Shown: in pieces, positions 10,921-61,499 of the stretch
Position numbering within the stretch: position 1 is the first letter of the stretch
How the letters are laid out: every line of letters begins with the position of its first letter
From: Diphasiastrum complanatum
Taxonomy: Eukaryota; Streptophyta; Lycopodiopsida; Lycopodiales; Lycopodiaceae
Assembly: GCA_029204225.1 (NCBI GenBank)
Contig: CM055093.1
Location: 23,229,912-23,293,911 of the forward strand
Direction: 5' to 3'
Length of the DNA stretch: 64,000 nt
Position numbers and translations under genes: made by a program
The notes under the pieces: generated by a model
What the model saw: the letters and a program-made list of their open reading frames with translations, nothing else
Databases searched by the model: none
What the model was told of the DNA's origin: nothing

Positions 10921-12019
10921 AAATGTACAGTTGTGAGCCCCATGGTAATTCCCGAAAGATGGATAACCATGTGGGAGCTAGCAATTTAGACTATCTCAAC
11001 TTAAGTTATGGTTTTTAAATCAAGAGGCCTCCTATTATCAAGTAAGAGGTGGAACTCAAATCTTTATAGATTGGGGTTCACTCAGTTGCAAGAGGTGGAA
11101 TCCAAAAAATGATACAATCTGGTTCAACAGCTCGTGGGCATAGATAGAGGCCTCCTCCACAAGTTTCGAACCATGTGTATGTATTGAGATGTTGTTGCTT
11201 TCTGAATTGAAGATCATTCTACTTCCATTTCCTTTCGTGCTCCATCTTCATGCATTTAGTTTGGGTACTGATGTATGAATGTGCTTGTTGTTGCTTTTTC
11301 TCTTAAGGATTGGTTTGGGTTTAGCATTAAGTAGATGTGCAGGACTGGAAGATTGATTCCCCATTCCACTGTGTTATGATGTTTCCTAGTTTCTGGATCC
11401 CCGAGGAGTTTTTGTTACAAGTGTTGAGTGACAGTTGTAGCAAGCACATTGTAGAATTCCCATATGCTTAGTTAGAAGTTGTGTTAATTGTTCTGTGATT
11501 TTAGTAGGAGTAGAATCAGTTTAATTCCATGTTTCTTGAGTATAATAGTTTAGGAATAATCTGCAATCTGTAAAAATAAAGAAAGAACTAAAACGGTTTG
11601 TAGAACCGTAGGAAATCGAGTTCTGACAGATCTTATAGCCAAGATGAGCTCCCATTGTCAATCAAGAATTGAAATCAGGCCATAAGTGTGTCATACTGAC
11701 AGGCGGGACACACCACCATTATACTGCAAAACCAAATCTGTGACTGAGCCCATTGCCTAATCGATTGTAGTCATGTTATTCCTTGCCAGTTGAAACTCTG
11801 TCAGACAGAAATCGAGCTATCATTGAGTAGCTTCAGACAGAGAACTAGTGCCGAACTGAGAAGTAGTGTCAGTGCTAGCACTGGCCTCAATTTAGTGTTT
11901 ACTAGCTTTTCCTTGGCTTTGACTCCACTATAAGGCTCCAATTCTTGCAATTCCCTTCACACATGTGAGTGTACAGCCTACCACAGGCAGAGGACAGTAC
12001 CTCAACTCTCTAATAAATC
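10921..12019. other. No gene recognised
   Basis: I see no ORF or RNA gene worth reporting. Internal matches such as CAAGAGGTGGAA/TAAGAGGTGGAA near 11040-11100 suggest eroded repeat sequence, possibly an LTR of the element at 7291-10920. Confidence 0.4.
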
Positions 12020-12408
12020 CCACAAATGAAAAGAAACAAATGCAAATGGCAAATATCAAGCATAGAGATCACCAACAACAATGATAGAAAGAAAACCAAA
12101 TTTTTACTCATACATTGATGGAGAAACCATCACATATTTATACATAAGTAGCTCGGATCTAAGCATTTTAGGGCTTCTCTGAACTCATCATGACCTAACC
12201 CTAACATCCAATCTAATAGGTCACTTGATCCACCCTAATTGGGGGACAAGTTCTTGAGATCCAAAAACAATGTAAAAATTGCTATTTTTGGCTCCTACTT
12301 TCTCTCTAGCCTATCTATGTACGTTTTGGCCTTATTTCAAAAGTGCCATCACAATCTAGGATGAACTTTCCAAACTAGCTTGTGCATTTATTACACTCCT
12401 CCTAACAG
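12020..12408 (-). mobile_element. Probable 3' LTR of the minus-strand copia element
   Basis: Read on minus, the sequence directly after the truncated RT starts TGTTAGGAGGAGTG at 12408. This TG start with a GGAGGAGTG block is common in copia LTRs. About 270 bp further in lies a TATAAATA box followed by a leader, as in an LTR promoter. The inner end is not fixed; 12020 is approximate. Confidence 0.5.
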
Positions 12409-13490
12409 CTAGTTTGGATCTAACATAGATCTACTAATCACTCCAAGAGATGTTCTTAGCTTTATGAATGTTGTAGTAATCCAAATTAAGGAGCCTATAA
12501 TTTGTCTATGTAAAGTGATGTCCATGAAGGATCTTTCATCATCTTTATTAGACACTTTTACATCTTGCTCCATAGGAGTTTCTACATACTTGCGATCTTG
12601 CATCTTAAACTTCTTTAGCATTGACTTTCTTAATTCCAACAATACTATCACCACTAAGGATGATGTCATCAACATAGATTAGCAAAAGTACAAGACCATA
12701 ATCATCAAACTTAAGGTATAATCTAGGATCATATTCACTTTGAGAGAAACCAAGTGAAATAAGATAATGATGTAGTCTTGAATTCCAAGAAGCTTGCTTC
12801 AAGCCATAGATGTTCCTTTGTAGATGACAAACTTTGTCCTCCAACTCGAGATTGATGAATCCTTGGGCTGCTCCATGAAGATGTCTTCTTCCAAGAATCC
12901 ATTAAGAAATTCATTTGACACATCCATTTGACAAAGCATCCATCCAAAATGAGAGGCAAGAACCAGAATCAGCCTTATCGTGACCATCTTGGCCACAGGT
13001 ACAAAAGTCACCTCATAATCTATGCCCTCCTCTTGGGCATATCCCTTGGCAACTAGCCTTGCTTTATGCTTGCTTATGCGTCCATCTGAATTTAACTTGA
13101 GTTTGAACACCCACTTACATCCTATCACATGCTTAGATGGTCTATCAACAAGGATCCAAGTACCATTATCCATCAAAGCATTATACTCATCTAGCAGAGC
13201 TTGGTACCATTCTTTTGAACTCAAAGCATCTTTTACATTTGAAGGCTCATCAAAATTTGTCATAAGAGCAAAAGAAGTAGATGAATTACCCTCAACTTGT
13301 TGCTCCTTGATATGTGAGCCTTGTTGGCTCCACTCTTACCCTTGATGATCTTCTAGGTGTCGTAGGTTGACTTGGTTCAAGCTCCTCCTTAGGCTCCTCC
13401 TCAAAATCAAGATCATCTTTATTCTCGGCCACTATCCTCATGATGTTTGAGATGGTTGAGCCATCAAAGATCGTCTACTACGTCTAAACG
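12409..13490 (-). pseudogene. Ty1/copia reverse transcriptase, frameshifted, RNase H deleted
   Basis: Read from 13490 down: a linker with PTTPRRSSRVRVEPTR, then DALSSKEWYQALLDEYNALM and GCKWVFKLKLNSDG, KARLVAKGYAQEEGIDY, NEFLNGFLEEDIFMEQP, NIYGLKQASWNSRLHHYL and LLLIYVDDIILSG, where the YVDD catalytic motif is intact. At least two frameshifts separate these blocks (near 12840 and 12680). The reading ends GVISRSMLDPN directly against the LTR, so the whole RNase H domain is missing. Confidence 0.9.
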
Positions 13491-13499
13491 TCTCTAAAA

Positions 13500-15190
13500 C
13501 TTTGTTTTCAACAAATTTCTATGGACTATGCAATCATTAGGAGTAGGTATCTAAGACAATCTTTGGAAAACGGTTTAAATTACTTCATTCCACAACACAC
13601 CGATATTAACAATATTGCTTCAGAACTCTATTCTGGTTGGTTTAAGCTTATGAAACTTATGCCAAAGTATGTACATCTAGATGAGGATATCATTAATAAA
13701 CATGCTATGTTTTGGAAGAATGATGCCCTAGAATTTCTGAAAGACATGAAATGGCTTCATGCCAAAATAGTATCTCCCTCCACATTAGATGAAGTCTCTA
13801 ATGAACGCATGTGGCTTACCAAAAATTTGTATGTCAATGGCATAGACAAGCACAACACAATCCATGTTTCCCCTATATTTATCTAGTTAGAAATCTTGCC
13901 ATCAAAAGACTAGCTAGCCTTGACTTCACACCTCCGACAACTCAAATAATCTTGTACCAATTCCCTTACAATATATTACAGATAAACTAAACGAGATCTA
14001 CCCATGGAATTCATAGGTGATATGGAATTGCCATATCTACTTTGCATTTATAAAGCCCACAAAGAATCTTTCAGATGGATCACAAATGCCCACGATTGTT
14101 GTTTCAACACACTTGCTATATTCCTAACAGGAGCTCTTGGTATGCTACATCTATTTCTAATAAAAGGACCTGGCCTCAAGGGGGCCTTAAGGCAAACACA
14201 TACAAAAGTACCATAAATGTGGATACTACCTTATTTTGGCAATGTGATTCTTCTATGAATTTCTATCTCAATATGTTTAATTGCATAAAGAACATGTGGG
14301 CCACTGATATTTCTAAATGCTATGAAAACATACCTTTGAATGGACCTAATGGCCTTAAAAATTATTATGATTACACTAATTTGTTCAGCCTTCAAACAAG
14401 CTAAAAGTACTCAACTTCAATACAAATGGTTGTCTGAAAGAGAAACTTTTAAATGGTCTTGGTCAAAAAAGCTCTCTGACAAATGGAAACTTACAAGTAT
14501 GGATGATTTCTGTTTATGGAATTCTTTTTTGATTGATAATTGTATTGTCAGACTTGGTGATCATACTTGGTGACAAGTACGTGGCATACCAATGGGGTTT
14601 TCATGCTCACCTATGTGGGGTAATTGGTATTTATCTTTTTTTGAGATGCAATTTATTAAAAGACTTGCTAGACTCGAGCAAACGACCTTCATCAAGGTAT
14701 ATAGATGACATCTGTTTTATCAACAAACCTCATGTTAAACATTTTCTAGATAAGACTCGATTAAGATTGGCCGATAATCCTTTTTGGATATATCCCTTCG
14801 AGTATATGGAAATCGATAATAATACTGGTAACGAACATACGATAAATTTTTTGAATATCACTTCCTATTTTGATCATGTCACCGAAATCACACACCTCTC
14901 CAAATATGATAAAAGAAAGGTGCTATCCTTTCAGTTTTTGTGATATATACATCTCTCATCCAGCAGACCCATTTACAATTCATGCAAAATAATCATATCT
15001 CAAGTTGCAAAATTGTGTTGTTGCAACCAAAAAGAAACTTCCTTCAAAGAAGTGCATACTCTAATGAATGCTTTTCAGAATAAACGGTTTCTTAAAGGCA
15101 AACTATACTTAATTATTTATAAAATGCTTGAACAGGAAGACTTTCTAGGGTTATCTTATGACCTACCTGGCAATATTGACAACCTCTTGG
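13500..15190 (+). pseudogene. Penelope-like (PLE/TERT-type) reverse transcriptase, frameshifted
   Basis: Plus-strand blocks in order: ENGLNYFIPQHTDIN (about 13575), ELPYLLCIYKAHKESFRWIT (about 14025), ATDISKCYENIPL (RT motif A, about 14305), then GIPMGFSCSPMWGNWYL (motif B, about 14583, after a frameshift) and RYIDDICFINKPHVKHFL (motif C, about 14697). The K-x-H-K-x-x-x-R-x-I block and GIPMG-x-x-x-SP are typical of Penelope-like and related RTs rather than of copia, gypsy or L1. No GIY-YIG endonuclease is visible. At least four stops or frameshifts break it. A (CT)n tract starts at 15195, just past its end. An unrelated RT of the same broad class is possible. Confidence 0.6.
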
Positions 15191-15191
15191 T

Positions 15192-15194
<3 letters not shown>

Positions 15195-15275
<81 letters not shown>
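15195..15275. repeat. (CT)n microsatellite, about 81 bp
   Basis: Uninterrupted CT dinucleotides directly after the Penelope-like RT. Confidence 0.98.
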
Positions 15276-15277
<2 letters not shown>

Positions 15278-15299
15278 GTCATTTTTACTAGTTCCAAAC

Positions 15300-18200
15300 T
15301 TTTTTTTGGCATGCATGGTCGGTATTTTCAATACTTCTTAACGACCTTTTTTTACGAAAAACACCTATACAACTTCCATATGAAAAAAAAGATCTGTAGG
15401 ATCTGATCCAACAAAAATGAACGTTGGCTTCTTCTACAAGACCGGGTCGCTTTTTCTACAAGTTTCTTTTGATACCCTAACAAAGGACGTGAAGGCTGTT
15501 TATACGTGATGTAATGCATAGCCTTTCCTCCATCTTCTCCTCTCTTTTGCTCTTCTATCTTCATCACCCTCGACTATGCTTCCTAGCAGCCAGCCATGCT
15601 CTATTGGAGAACAATCTCATCGACTTGGTAAGCTATACTCCTCACCACTTCTACTGGTTTTTCTACTATTACAAGTTCTTGGTAGCTATGCATGTTTTGG
15701 ATGACAACTACAGCGATTTCACTTTATGTTTTCGCAAACAAACATAAGGATGTTCGTTCTTGCTCTCCATCGCTAACATACTAGGCAAGATTTGATGATT
15801 ATTATTAATGTCTTTGGTCGCCCACCTCCTGGCTGGAGGTGCACCAACCAGCTGCCTCTCTCAACTCTCAATCGGTTGTATATTATCACATGTAGTATCG
15901 ATGCTATCCAGCAATGGACATTAATAGCAATTAATAGCCACTATTTATGGGTGCATTCTAGTCACTGCCAATGCACCAAGAAAAATATTGTTTTCACTAT
16001 ATATATTTGCATGATAATGCATCACGAATTTACTCTTCTTAATCTCACAAACACTTTCTGATGATGAAGAACATTATGTAGTCAATAATCTACTTGTCTA
16101 AATCCTCCATTATTGTGTACTATCTGCTCATAGCAATTTGTATCGAATGATTATCATAAACTAATCCGTCTACTCTCTCTAGCATATTTATCGTTTGCAT
16201 CAGACCATTCACTTGGCATTCATTTGTATCTTTCTCACATTACTTTGGAGTCATGTATGCTATCTAAATGCAAATCGTCTTTGCTATCTACTTCTCTTTA
16301 TCCTCACTATATGGATTAACCATATTGTTCTTTTAAATGTCTCTACGTAATGAATGCTCACTAAGATACTATACTACACAGCAAACAACATAGCTCTTTA
16401 CTCTGAAAAACGTCTAGGCTTGTTATTCTCTTAAACAACTAACAAAGACTCAAAAACTTTTTTTCCATTTTTTGATCTCTAAAGAACAACATACTATGTG
16501 GAGGAATAATAGCATCGTCACAAGAGAGCTTATCCAGGAGTATTGAGGTGAGAGCTTACATACCTAACTACATTTCGACATTGAGATAAGGTTACAATTT
16601 GTTCTTATCAGCAAATTCTTAATCACCATACCTATCTCTATAGAAATTTGTACTTTTTACTCTCGTACCTTTATCTCTTGCTTATCACTATTCAAATGCC
16701 TTAACTAGTCTAATGACCGCTTTTATGTAATCTTCCCTTTATCATAGTTTAGCTAAATAAGCAATAAGATCTAAGATTAGGTTTTTGGCTCGGGTATTCT
16801 TGAAACGATGGATTTGTGCAAGAGTCTTAACAGTCACATGGATTAGCATGGCATAGATTTGCCCTAATACTTTTTTTCACTATACTAGCCAAACCTAATA
16901 TTCTTGAATGCAGCTCAAGTAGTATATGATCTTGTCATAATTACCGATTTGGGTTTATATATCATAGAAGTAGGACTTGAGCTTGTATGACCCTAGAAAG
17001 CATGGATATGCTCAGGAGTCTTGATACTTAATAGTTGGTGAGAGCTTAATAGAGGGCCACAATCTAATTGGCATGTTTGGATTATTGCCATACAATTGGT
17101 CCATTTTTCTTAGGTTGACTCTCCCCAACCCCCCCCAAAGCACTCAACATTTCTCTCCACGAGCTCAAGTCAACGAGCATAGCCGTCCGAATCCGTTTGA
17201 TTCAATTACTTGAAGATCGAAGGTTGTAGATCTTTTAATAAGAACTGTTGGATCAAAACCAATGGCCAGATTTGGGTGCAGAGGGCCCTTGAAGAGATGA
17301 AGAGCTATTAAACCTTCAACTTCAACAAAAAAAAAAATAGTTTGAAAATTTGAAAATAACTTGAAAATTAATTTTGATTTAAAAGGCATAGTTTCTTCAA
17401 ATTAAAAAAAAAAAAAAATAGTTCAAAAAATTGGTTCTAAGACTATTTTGGGTGTTTTGGCCATAATTTGGGATATACTTTACCAAATTGACCCAAACGA
17501 AGGGCATCAAGACTATACTTACATAGTTTGGGCTATACTTAACAATGTTCCCAAGTCCAAAGAACCCCCACGAGACAAGGGTCCCATGCCACCTCGTCTA
17601 CCATATGTTGGCAACTCGGCCTAAGTTTGAAATTGGGAGAGGAGACCCCTTTTTCTTCCCTAGACCAATGGGTGAACTCCATTTTGAATTTGGGACTTGC
17701 CAAGCAATGTAGTCTGAAACATCCCTAAAATATGACTAGCACAGTTTTCTTCAAAGACTATCTCAGACTTAAGAACTATTGTCCAACTCAATGTCTTGCA
17801 AAAACTTAGTCATTTCCTAGCCAACTTTAGGTATTTGCTACTATTTGAGTAGATGACATTTTTCCATGTTGGCATGAGTTCACTGCCATTGAGACAAATG
17901 AGGATCTTTCTACAAAGTTTCCAAATGATCCCTCTGTATTTTACGTTATTTCCAATTGATTACCAATTGATGTGCTTTGAATGCAGTATAGGCGATGTAG
18001 CCACCCAGTCCAATATTTCGTATAGTGGCAGTCTTGAGCAATGTTGGTCGGTTATGGATTAAAAGGGTTCCTGGCGGGTACAGGTACAGGTATCTAATAG
18101 CCCAATGCTGCTCTCGACCCATTGATGAGGCCACACGGAATTTGAATGATGTATTTCCTCACTCCATCGGCCAAGGCATGTGTTGTTACTAATTATGGAG

Positions 18201-18728
18201 TCACATGCAACTTCACTTCCACAATCCTAGGTTTGGGCCATCTCTATTAGTAGATATTAGTTCAATATAAGTCTATGTTTTTGTTGGTACGGGTAGACAT
18301 TGTATAACTAGGGCTCATCTTGAACCCTAGGAACGTTATGAGGTACAGAGGCCCATTTATTGTTTTACAAACCCCATACAGCAATTTTTCATTTGTATGC
18401 TATTGGAACCTTCCAGGGGCTCATAGATTGGACTCATAGTTATATGGGCAAAAGTGATGTCAACTCGAACTCTATTTTGTCGTTTGCTTCATAAAGCCGT
18501 CATACCAATCTGGTTTTCTAGTTGATTAATTCGATGCTTGGGTCCTTTGTATGAGGCATATCATGTGCTGCCTAACTATTTCATTTGTGATGCTTAACGT
18601 GATTACTCTCAACTTTGCCCAATGGTGATCACCTGTTCTTGCCTTCAACCCAAAGCAAATTAAAACGGGTCACTTCTTCATGGCTTCTACCCTATAACGA
18701 TAAGTAATTTGTAATGGCTTTAAAAGGG

Positions 18729-18762
<34 letters not shown>

Positions 18763-19708
18763 CGCTATGATGTCGTGCAACTTGTAAACTTTTGATTCAG
18801 GCTCAGTTGTAGTGGCTTGGGCACGTTTAAGTTTATGTGCATAGTTCAAGGCCATCCAAACTGGAAGATTTTGTGAAACATCATGGATGTCCCTAAAACC
18901 TTCAACTTGTAAGCATATCCAATCTGTTAAGGATATTAACCTCACATGATAACAAGACTATAGTACACATAAGAGAATTATAAAAAGAAACATATGTTCC
19001 ATACAAAAATAATAATTCATATATCTAGCTCTTAAATGTAAAAGAAAAAAATTAAAACAATGTTCTGTACAGTATACACACGGAACAAACCTGTTCCTTA
19101 CAAATTGAAATTGAGCCAGGAGTCAATCACAAAAAACGTTGAAATAAAGTCGTACATGTTAGTAGAACATAAAATCCAAGCTCTCAATCAGAATTAATCA
19201 CTGGCTTGAAATTACATCCTTTCTCAGTCGAGATATGCCAAAAAGCTCTTCCAGAATCAACACCATAATCATCACTAAAGTCAGACCTGCCGTGATGCCT
19301 ATGGCAATTTGCCCAAAAAAGAATAATAATCATTATACTAACATCTCCGCCTCTAGGATGAAAACTCCTGTACATGTCCAGCAGTAGTGAATAAGCAGTA
19401 ATATGGTCTGCAATTGGAGCATCGAGCCGAGTTTCCTTGTATTGGTTAGGGAGTACAGTCATTTCTCCTTGTTATTGTACAGGTCTAGCAAATGTGTTAG
19501 TGCAACACTCTCCATTACGGTCACAAGAAACCAAACAATATGATAAGATCTTATCCTCAGTGCAAAATTTCTACCCAGCAAGTCACTCCAATTTTATATA
19601 GCTCCAAATTTTTACACACTTTTACTTTATGGTGATTAGGTCAAAGAATGTTAAACCCCATGTAAGGATTCTGTGAATGACAGCTGATCAAACACATGGG
19701 TTCTTTTC
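15300..19708. other. 3' flank of the host gene; no gene recognised
   Basis: Only short AT-rich chance ORFs are seen here. A poly-G run lies at 18726-18762. The part nearest the gene (about 19180-19708) probably contains the 3' UTR of the ABCD1 gene, but I found no convincing polyadenylation signal. Confidence 0.5.
18726..18762. repeat. Poly-G tract
   Basis: A run of about 37 bases, nearly all G, with a C at its start. Such long G runs are prone to replication slippage and to sequencing or assembly error. Confidence 0.95.
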
Positions 19709-57555
<37,847 letters not shown>

Positions 57556-57716
57556 CTGATATATCACCCAAAACATTAATTCCAAAAGATGTAAACAAAT
57601 AAGAATGGATAGTTAATGAAGTCAATCTAGCATGAATGAAGAAATATGAAAACTCACAGTTAAGTATCAAACTCTCTAAAACTTAACACCAGAAGCATCT
57701 GGAACGCTAGCGTTCC

Positions 57717-57721
<5 letters not shown>

Positions 57722-57767
<46 letters not shown>
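57722..57767. repeat. (AT)n microsatellite, left flank of hAT copy 4
   Basis: AT repeats 3 bp before the P1 terminus CAGACATGAGGGTCC. Confidence 0.95.
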
Positions 57768-57770
<3 letters not shown>

Positions 57771-58084
57771 CAGACATGAGGGTCCGGGGCGGACGCAGCC
57801 TTTTAGCGTCCGCGTCCGACCCCCGGACGCGGGGTCGGACGCGTCCTATTTTTTCTTTCAATTTTTTTTCTGGACGTGTCCAGAGGACGCGTCCAGCATC
57901 CCGGACGCGTCCGGGCCCCGGACACGTTATTTAATTTTATAAAATAAAAAAACAGAAGGGCGCGCGTGGGCAGCGGAACAGTCCGCAGAAGCCCGAGAGA
58001 CAGCAAGAGAGGAGAGAAAGAGGGCGGGAGAGAGAGCTATGGTGAGTGAGGGAGAGAGAGAGTGTGTGCATTTGGGTGGGTTAT

Positions 58085-58085
<1 letters not shown>

Positions 58086-58124
<39 letters not shown>
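58086..58124. repeat. (GT)n microsatellite in the leader of hAT copy 4
   Basis: The first of several GT and GA tracts between 58020 and 58430, directly upstream of the BED-finger ATG. TTTAGGGTTTAGGG at about 58296 is a telo-box-like motif. Confidence 0.95.
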
Positions 58125-58125
<1 letters not shown>

Positions 58126-58162
58126 TGATTTGTGTATGCATTTGTGTGTGTGTGTGGTGATT

Positions 58163-58194
<32 letters not shown>

Positions 58195-58207
58195 GAAGAG
58201 ACGGAGA

Positions 58208-58241
<34 letters not shown>

Positions 58242-58334
58242 CGATTTGTGTGTGTGTGTGTGTGCGCGCGCGTGTACGAGACATGGTGTGTGAGTTTAGG
58301 GTTTAGGGTCTGCGTGCTTGGGTTTGGGGTTTAG

Positions 58335-58336
<2 letters not shown>

Positions 58337-58390
<54 letters not shown>
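58337..58390. repeat. (GA)n microsatellite
   Basis: About 54 bp of GA repeat, 45 bp before the ATG at 58435. Confidence 0.97.
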
Positions 58391-58394
<4 letters not shown>

Positions 58395-58434
58395 GATTTG
58401 CGTGCTTGTGTGTGTGTTTGAGAGAGAGAGAGAG

Positions 58435-60851
58435 ATGGCCACTCGTCCCATTTGGGATGAGGACAAAAAGTGGCGTTGCCCTTTTTGTCGCAAGCAGTTC
58501 ACAGGGAATGCCTCTCGGGTTCGAGCACATTTGGGGGGATTGCAAGTTTGACCCACTGGGGGACGCTACGGGATCGGCGTTTGTATGGTCATCCCTCTAC
58601 GGAGAGGGCTCGCATTCTCGAGGCACATGCTGAGCCAGTTGCTGAGGCCGGCGACCCCCGCCGCCACATCCGCATCCGCACCCGCCACCGCCTCCGCCTC
58701 CGCCACAGCCACCCCCACCCCCTCCGCCACTACTCCCCCATGGATCCACAACCTCCACTATTACACCTACACCTGTGCCACCACCTTCAAATCTGCACGG
58801 TCCGTCCGCATCCTCCGCTTCCGCACCTACACCTATGCCACCACCTCCAGATCCGCATCGTCCATCATGGCTGACAGCGAGGGGTCCACACTTGGACTGG
58901 TGCATGAGCTCATGGACCGGATCAGACAGTTCCTGCAGCTGCCCATCTTGCAGCCCGAGAGGTAAGCGGTATAATGTTGTAATTGGTCTTTATTTTTTTA
59001 GTGTTTGCTAGTTTGTTTTTCTGTCGATGTTACATTTTTTTCAAAATTTGCTTCGACTTCGTGCAGGATGATGGAGCTGAGGTTCATCTGGGAGACCCGG
59101 TGGAACTACTTTCACAGGAGTATCCATAGCGTTGCACACATCTTGCATCCCCTCTTCCTCTCTCCGACACAGATATCAGACAGGGAGCTCAAGTCGAATT
59201 GGCTTGAGTACATCTACAGGGTGGGTCCACACATTGGCTTGGATCCTATCAGACTCATGGAGGAGCTAACTGCATTTCGTTTCGGCATGGGCATGTTCGT
59301 CACCCGGCTGCTCAGGATCCAGAGAGGAGGCAGCTCCCCATTACCTGGTGGACCATGTTCGGTAGCACCTATCCCTCCATACAGCGTCTTGCCCCGCGGG
59401 TCCTTTCACAGGTATGCATCTCATCTCATCCTCTCTTGTAGTGTTTCGTTGACATTCCACCCGTGCACATGTGTTGAACCATTTCATTGCACATACCACA
59501 GGATTGCGCTGCCTCCATGTGCGAGCGTAATTGGAGCACATGGGCCCTCGTTCACACGAGGAGAAGAAACGAGCTGTCAGTGAGTCAGCTAGAGCGCTTG
59601 GTGTTCTATAGCACCAACGCACGTCTCGCCAGGAGACTGCCGACCATTACGAGCGCATTGCAGGTGATGGGCTATTCTCCCATAGCATGTTGGTTGACGT
59701 CTCACTAAAATGTAGGTTTCAATTTCTGATCAAGTTGTTTTCCTGACATGCTCAATTTTGATCTTGCAGACGAAGATATCTGATTTGGAGCGCCAGGTTG
59801 ACTTGCCTACAGACAGCGTCCATCCCATGCCTGCAGATGACTTGGGCACGCAGTTGATGGCAGAGAGAGAGAGGGAGCTTGCCAAGATGAGAGAGAGAGA
59901 GAGAGAGAGCTTGGGCTTGAGCACAGAGAGCCTCCATTGTATGAGGCAGATGAGCCAATGTCAGAGGAAGAGCATGATGAGGATGAGCCCATTCGGGTTG
60001 TGTTTGCCAGATCAGAGAGGGATGAGGCAGATGATGCAGGTGCAGGGCACACGCCACGGGCAGGGGTCACAGGTGCATCACGTGGCAGAGGTGGGGCACA
60101 TGGCGCAGGTTATATTGGGAGACAGGCAGGGCACACGGGAGGCCAGTGGCATACCTACCTATGTCGATATGATGGAGGAGGCTCTTGATAGAGGGCAGAG
60201 TAATTTAGATGCCAGTCCTGCAGCTGCTTGGATGTGTGCAGTACAGAGTCATGGCCGTTACTACGACAACACACCAGAGGAGGCACCAGATGACTTTGAT
60301 TGCACAGATTGGGGGCCATGCAAGGTCTACAGGGTGGACATGATGAGGCACGGGATGAGGCACGGGTTGATTCAGGGGATGGTGCACAGAATGAGGCCCA
60401 GAACCTAGAGCATTTGTATTCAAATGCCCAGCTAGACGACTTGATTGGCACATTGGATTCAGAGGCTCAGCAGATGCCAAGTGTCAGGGCACCCCCTTCA
60501 TCTCTTGCCAGCATGCCATACAGAGAGTCCCAGCCAGAGCAGCCACATGAGGTGCCAGAGCAGCCAGCATGCCATACAAAGAGTCCCAGCCAAAGCAGCC
60601 ACATGAGTTCCTCCAGTTCCTCAGAGGGTATATGTAAGCCGCACAGCACCTCCAGTGCCACCGATGCCATTGAGGCCTGCAGCCCCTCCATCGCCGTCCA
60701 CATCTGCAGCCCATGCCAGTTCCAGACAGGCACATATATCGGCTGCAAGAGTCGGCTCGGGGCCCTGAGTTGTCTCCGGAGCATTTGTCTGAGTCAGAGC
60801 CAGAGCATTGATTGTGACTCTGTTATTTTAGTTTCCGTAGTTTGTTTCTAG
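58435..60851 (+). pseudogene. hAT transposase remnant of copy 4
   Basis: An ATG at 58435 opens MATRPIWDEDKKWRCPFCRK and QFTGNASRVRAHLGG, a BED finger unlike that of Y, followed by a frameshift and stop. Low-complexity CCGCCTCCGC sequence follows to 58866. DUF659 is absent: the frame jumps to ADSEGSTLGLVHELMDRI, which corresponds to position 41778 of Y. Then come RMMELRFIWETRWNYFHRSI, DCAASMCERNWSTWALVH (dimerisation), TKISDLERQVDLPTDS and a shortened Pro-rich tail without the AT-hooks of Y. Exon borders match Y. A one-base loss near 59300 adds another frameshift. Confidence 0.8.
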
Positions 60852-61428
60852 CAGACGGTCGACCATTGTACTCAGATCTTTTTTCACATTATATACAGTG
60901 TTTGGCGTACTTTATTTGCTGCACATTGCACGTGTGTCGCTCTGTACATGTGATGATGTATTTTCAATTTTTTGTCGAATTCTATGTGCTCATGTGAATC
61001 GTATTTTCAACTAATTTCGATTGAAGTGAATGATAGCTTCACATAAATGCAGCTACAAACCGATCATTGATGCCACAGCAAACTGATAGCACATGCACTC
61101 CAAACGATCATGAGCATAGCAATTACCCCTACACCCCAAACCCATGACGGCATTTCATAAACACATGTATTACATTTGCATTTAAAAAAATACAGAGATT
61201 GCATTTCACATTACCAGGCTCGCGTTGCACAAAAAACAACTATATATTCATTCAGCCGTTGTATCAAGATAACATTACATATCCCGTCTTTTTTTTAAGC
61301 AGCTATCTAGTTATTTGCCGCACCCTAAATTGCCGAAAATTACATATCAACAGTCCGCCACATACGGCTGGACCTTATCTATTCTAAACATGCTTGTTAT
61401 GGTACCAGCGGTACCAGAGGCCACTATG

Positions 61429-61430
61429 AT

Positions 61431-61490
<60 letters not shown>
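61429..61490. repeat. (AT)n then (GA)n compound microsatellite
   Basis: ATAGATATAT then AT repeats to about 61469, followed by GA repeats. It flanks the right terminus of hAT copy 4. Confidence 0.95.

Positions 61491-61499
<9 letters not shown>

Larger units (their letters stand above)
57771..61428 (+). mobile_element. hAT copy 4: chimeric, internally deleted
   Basis: The left end is P1-type (CAGACATGAGGGTCC and GGACGCG units, 57771-57930). The right end is P2-type, reading CATAGTGGCCTCTGGTACC in reverse complement (ending 61428), with GGTACC units at 61400-61415. (AT)n lies outside both ends. The 3' half and downstream DNA (58875-61390) closely match element Y (41775-44792). The BED exon and leader do not match Y's exon 1. 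Mixed ends and mixed cargo point to recombination between two hAT families. Confidence 0.7.

Noticed and set aside
18670-18945. 91-codon minus ORF ending in a Pro run
   Set aside because: The Pro run is the poly-G tract; the rest has no motif, and no splice sites link it to ABCD1.
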